Translations under genes and position numbers: made by a program | Source of the DNA: Clostridiales bacterium | GTDB lineage: Bacteria; Bacillota; Clostridia; Lachnospirales; WQUN01 | Assembly: GCA_031269465.1 (NCBI GenBank) | Contig: JAISZB010000210.1 | Span: forward strand, 1-34,655 | DNA length: 34,655 nt | Reading direction: 5' to 3' | The notes under the pieces: model-generated | Database searches by the model: none | The model's input: the letters and a program-made list of their open reading frames with translations, nothing else | Told to the model about the DNA's origin: nothing | Shown: positions 33,120 to 34,655 of the stretch, piece by piece | Position numbering within the stretch: the stretch's first letter is position 1 | Layout: every line of letters begins with the position of its first letter

Positions 33120-33611
33120 AGGCGCGTTTATGCTCACTGAAAGCGTCAAGGCCAAACTGATGAAAACGCGTTGTTGAAATAAATGCCTTTTTTCGGTAGA
33201 CGAACGTGAGGCGATGAAGGAAATTCGCTAAAAAACTGGTGAAATGGTCGCGCGCACCCGTGATTTTCGGCATGAAAGAAAAGGAAATCAAGCGGATTAC
33301 GAATGCGTTAGTCGAACTTCAAGTCAGCGGGGCGCATAGCGGCTACTCTTCTTAAACAGCTTGCAGAAATCGAAAGGCTCGGAATTCTCGCAAACGCAAT
33401 CTTTCAAGCCTTGCTGACTAAGACAGCGGCGAACAAACTCTAAGCGCTGAAGCCGTACTTTGAATTGCCATGCTGCAAGACGAATTTCAGCAGACGTTGC
33501 TGAAGGAGGTGCAAATCATCTTTTTGATGAGCCTTTTCAAAATGGTGATGCCGAAGGCCTCTGCGACGGCGGGATTGTGTTCACGCTTGCAATAGAGTGG
33601 GAGGATGTCTA
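33120..33611 (+). pseudogene. Unrecognised decayed gene upstream of the S66 peptidase
   Basis: Shifting plus-strand frames show coding character: FGMKEKEIKRITNALVELQV, then LLKQLAEIERLGILANAIFQ, then IAMLQDEFQQTLLKE, and a last piece NHLFDEPFQNGDAEGLCDGG with IVFTLAIEWEDV ending at a stop at 33609-33611. I do not recognise the family. The stop lies four bases before the next ATG, so the lost protein and the peptidase were probably an operon. Confidence 0.4.
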
Positions 33612-33615
33612 AAAA

Positions 33616-34506
33616 ATGAAAGCTAACAGAATGCCACGCAATGGAACGATAGGAATATTCTGCCCAAGCCACGTCGCCAACATGGATCATTATGCCCCTA
33701 TTATAGCAGCGATAGAGCGGCTTGGCTTTGCTGTAAAACTTAGTGAGAATTTCTCAAAAGACACTCACGGATATGCCGCCAGCGCAGAGGAGCGCGCAGC
33801 GGATCTAAACTCACTTGTCGCTGACGATCAGGTGCAAATGATCTTATTCAGCGGAGGAGAAACAGCGGTCGAGTTGCTGCCGCTGATTGATTATGAAAAT
33901 ATACGCCGCAACCCTAAACTATTCAGCAGTTACAGCGACGGCACTTCCATACTCAACGCCATACATGCGCAGGCAGGCTTGATTACACACTACGGTGTTG
34001 GCGCTGGAGCGTTCTTTGACCTTCGCCACTACGATTATATGCAGTTCTGTTCCCACTTCGTCGAAGGTTACAGCGTAGAGCGCTTTATAAGAGACAGCGA
34101 ATGGAGAACTCTAAGTTGCGGCACTTGTGAGGGTGCCTTAATCGGCGGGTACACTTCCTTGTTTGGGCTGATGCTTTCGAACGAATATTTTAAGTATGAC
34201 AAAGACAAAAAATACTTACTGTTTCTTGAAGACAACGAGCGTTTCAGCAATGTAGGCGCGGTAGTCACGTATCTCTCGTTTATAGGTCAAAGCGCTTTCA
34301 TGAGAAATGTCTCTGGACTGATTTTCGGACACTTCTCTGCCCATGTTCCAGAGGATTTACTGCGCTATTTTGAGCGTTTCGGGGATAAGTACAAAATTCC
34401 GATTGTTTACACAGATGATTTCGGACATGGATCACGGCACGCAATCTTTCCGATTGGCATGAATGCCATGCTTGATGCAGATAAGCAAACTCTAACCTTT
34501 CTATAA
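33616..34506 (+). CDS. S66-family LD-carboxypeptidase / MccF-like peptidase
   Basis: This 296-residue cytoplasmic serine peptidase has the S66 triad in order: nucleophile Ser107 (SSYSDGTSIL), Glu205 (LLFLEDNE) and His271 (DDFGHGSRH). A TCEGALIGGYTSLFGLML segment lies between them. S66 enzymes trim the terminal D-Ala from muropeptide tetrapeptides (LdcA) or inactivate microcin C-type nucleotide peptides (MccF). The size and the F-L-E-D motif fit both, and I cannot choose between them. GGGAGG (33599-33604) precedes the ATG by 11 bases. The gene is intact and stands alone after a decayed remnant. No terminator is evident after it. Confidence 0.9.
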   Translation: MKANRMPRNGTIGIFCPSHVANMDHYAPIIAAIERLGFAVKLSENFSKDTHGYAASAEERAADLNSLVADDQVQMILFSGGETAVELLPLIDYENIRRNPKLFSSYSDGTSILNAIHAQAGLITHYGVGAGAFFDLRHYDYMQFCSHFVEGYSVERFIRDSEWRTLSCGTCEGALIGGYTSLFGLMLSNEYFKYDKDKKYLLFLEDNERFSNVGAVVTYLSFIGQSAFMRNVSGLIFGHFSAHVPEDLLRYFERFGDKYKIPIVYTDDFGHGSRHAIFPIGMNAMLDADKQTLTFL

Positions 34507-34655
34507 ACAATTTAAGCTGGCAATTTACTGATCTGCAGCAGGACAATTTAACGCCCATTACATAATGCGTTTACTGGTGTTTTGTGGCGCACACAAATGT
34601 AACTTTGCTTAATTGGAATAAGTTGCAAATGTCGAATTGCGCTTAATAATTGAAT
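34507..34655. other. Non-coding end of the window
   Basis: This AT-rich stretch has no supportable gene or structure. Confidence 0.4.

Overview
The window looks like a chromosomal accessory region of an anaerobic Firmicutes-type bacterium. Shine-Dalgarno sites are strong (AGGAGG/GGAGG), GTG and TTG starts are common, an S-layer-homology (SLH) remnant and DUF6273-type surface domains are present, and the insertion sequences (IS) are of IS21, IS3, IS200/IS605 and DDE/IS701-like type. No rRNA or tRNA gene was seen, so the species cannot be named. Much of the window is an IS graveyard: many coding remnants carry frameshifts or deletions, interspersed with intact operons.  Layout. 1-160: right end of an IS200/IS605-type element. 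292-1911: a DUF422/CruF-like membrane protein, followed by a MarR-type regulator broken in an A6 run, with a palindromic operator candidate over the promoter. 2166-2377: a stand-alone promoter, 10-codon ORF and terminator unit. 3450-12514: a type I restriction-modification (R-M) locus in the order hsdM, hsdS, tyrosine recombinase, half hsdS, inverted hsdS cassette, hsdR, membrane protein. 12900-14479: transposase remnants. 14902-17548: an intact two-component system. 17640-23350: an SLH remnant, an IS21 relic, an IS3 relic and a decayed DUF6273 surface protein. 23493-26535: five intact small genes in one direction. These encode two proteins sharing a domain with an FGSAKEGLL motif, a small acidic protein, a lipoprotein and a zinc-ribbon membrane protein. 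26568-28888: an IS remnant and an AAA-ATPase/PD-(D/E)XK protein with a split N-terminus. 28933-31280: transposase and ABC-transporter relics. 31878-32810: a coiled-coil protein. 33616-34506: an S66 LD-carboxypeptidase-like protein.  The best-supported system is the R-M locus. The 12-base sequence AACAATCATTTA occurs four times, in two inverted pairs, in the same reading frame (Asn-Asn-His-Leu) in the conserved centre of each hsdS and across the stop codon of each C-terminal cassette. With the adjacent tyrosine recombinase this forms an invertible shuffling device that can pair two N-terminal target-recognition halves with two C-terminal halves. As drawn, copy 1 is complete and copy 2 is switched off by an inverted cassette. 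The second most interesting region is the five-gene cluster at 23.5-26.5 kb, whose function I do not recognise.
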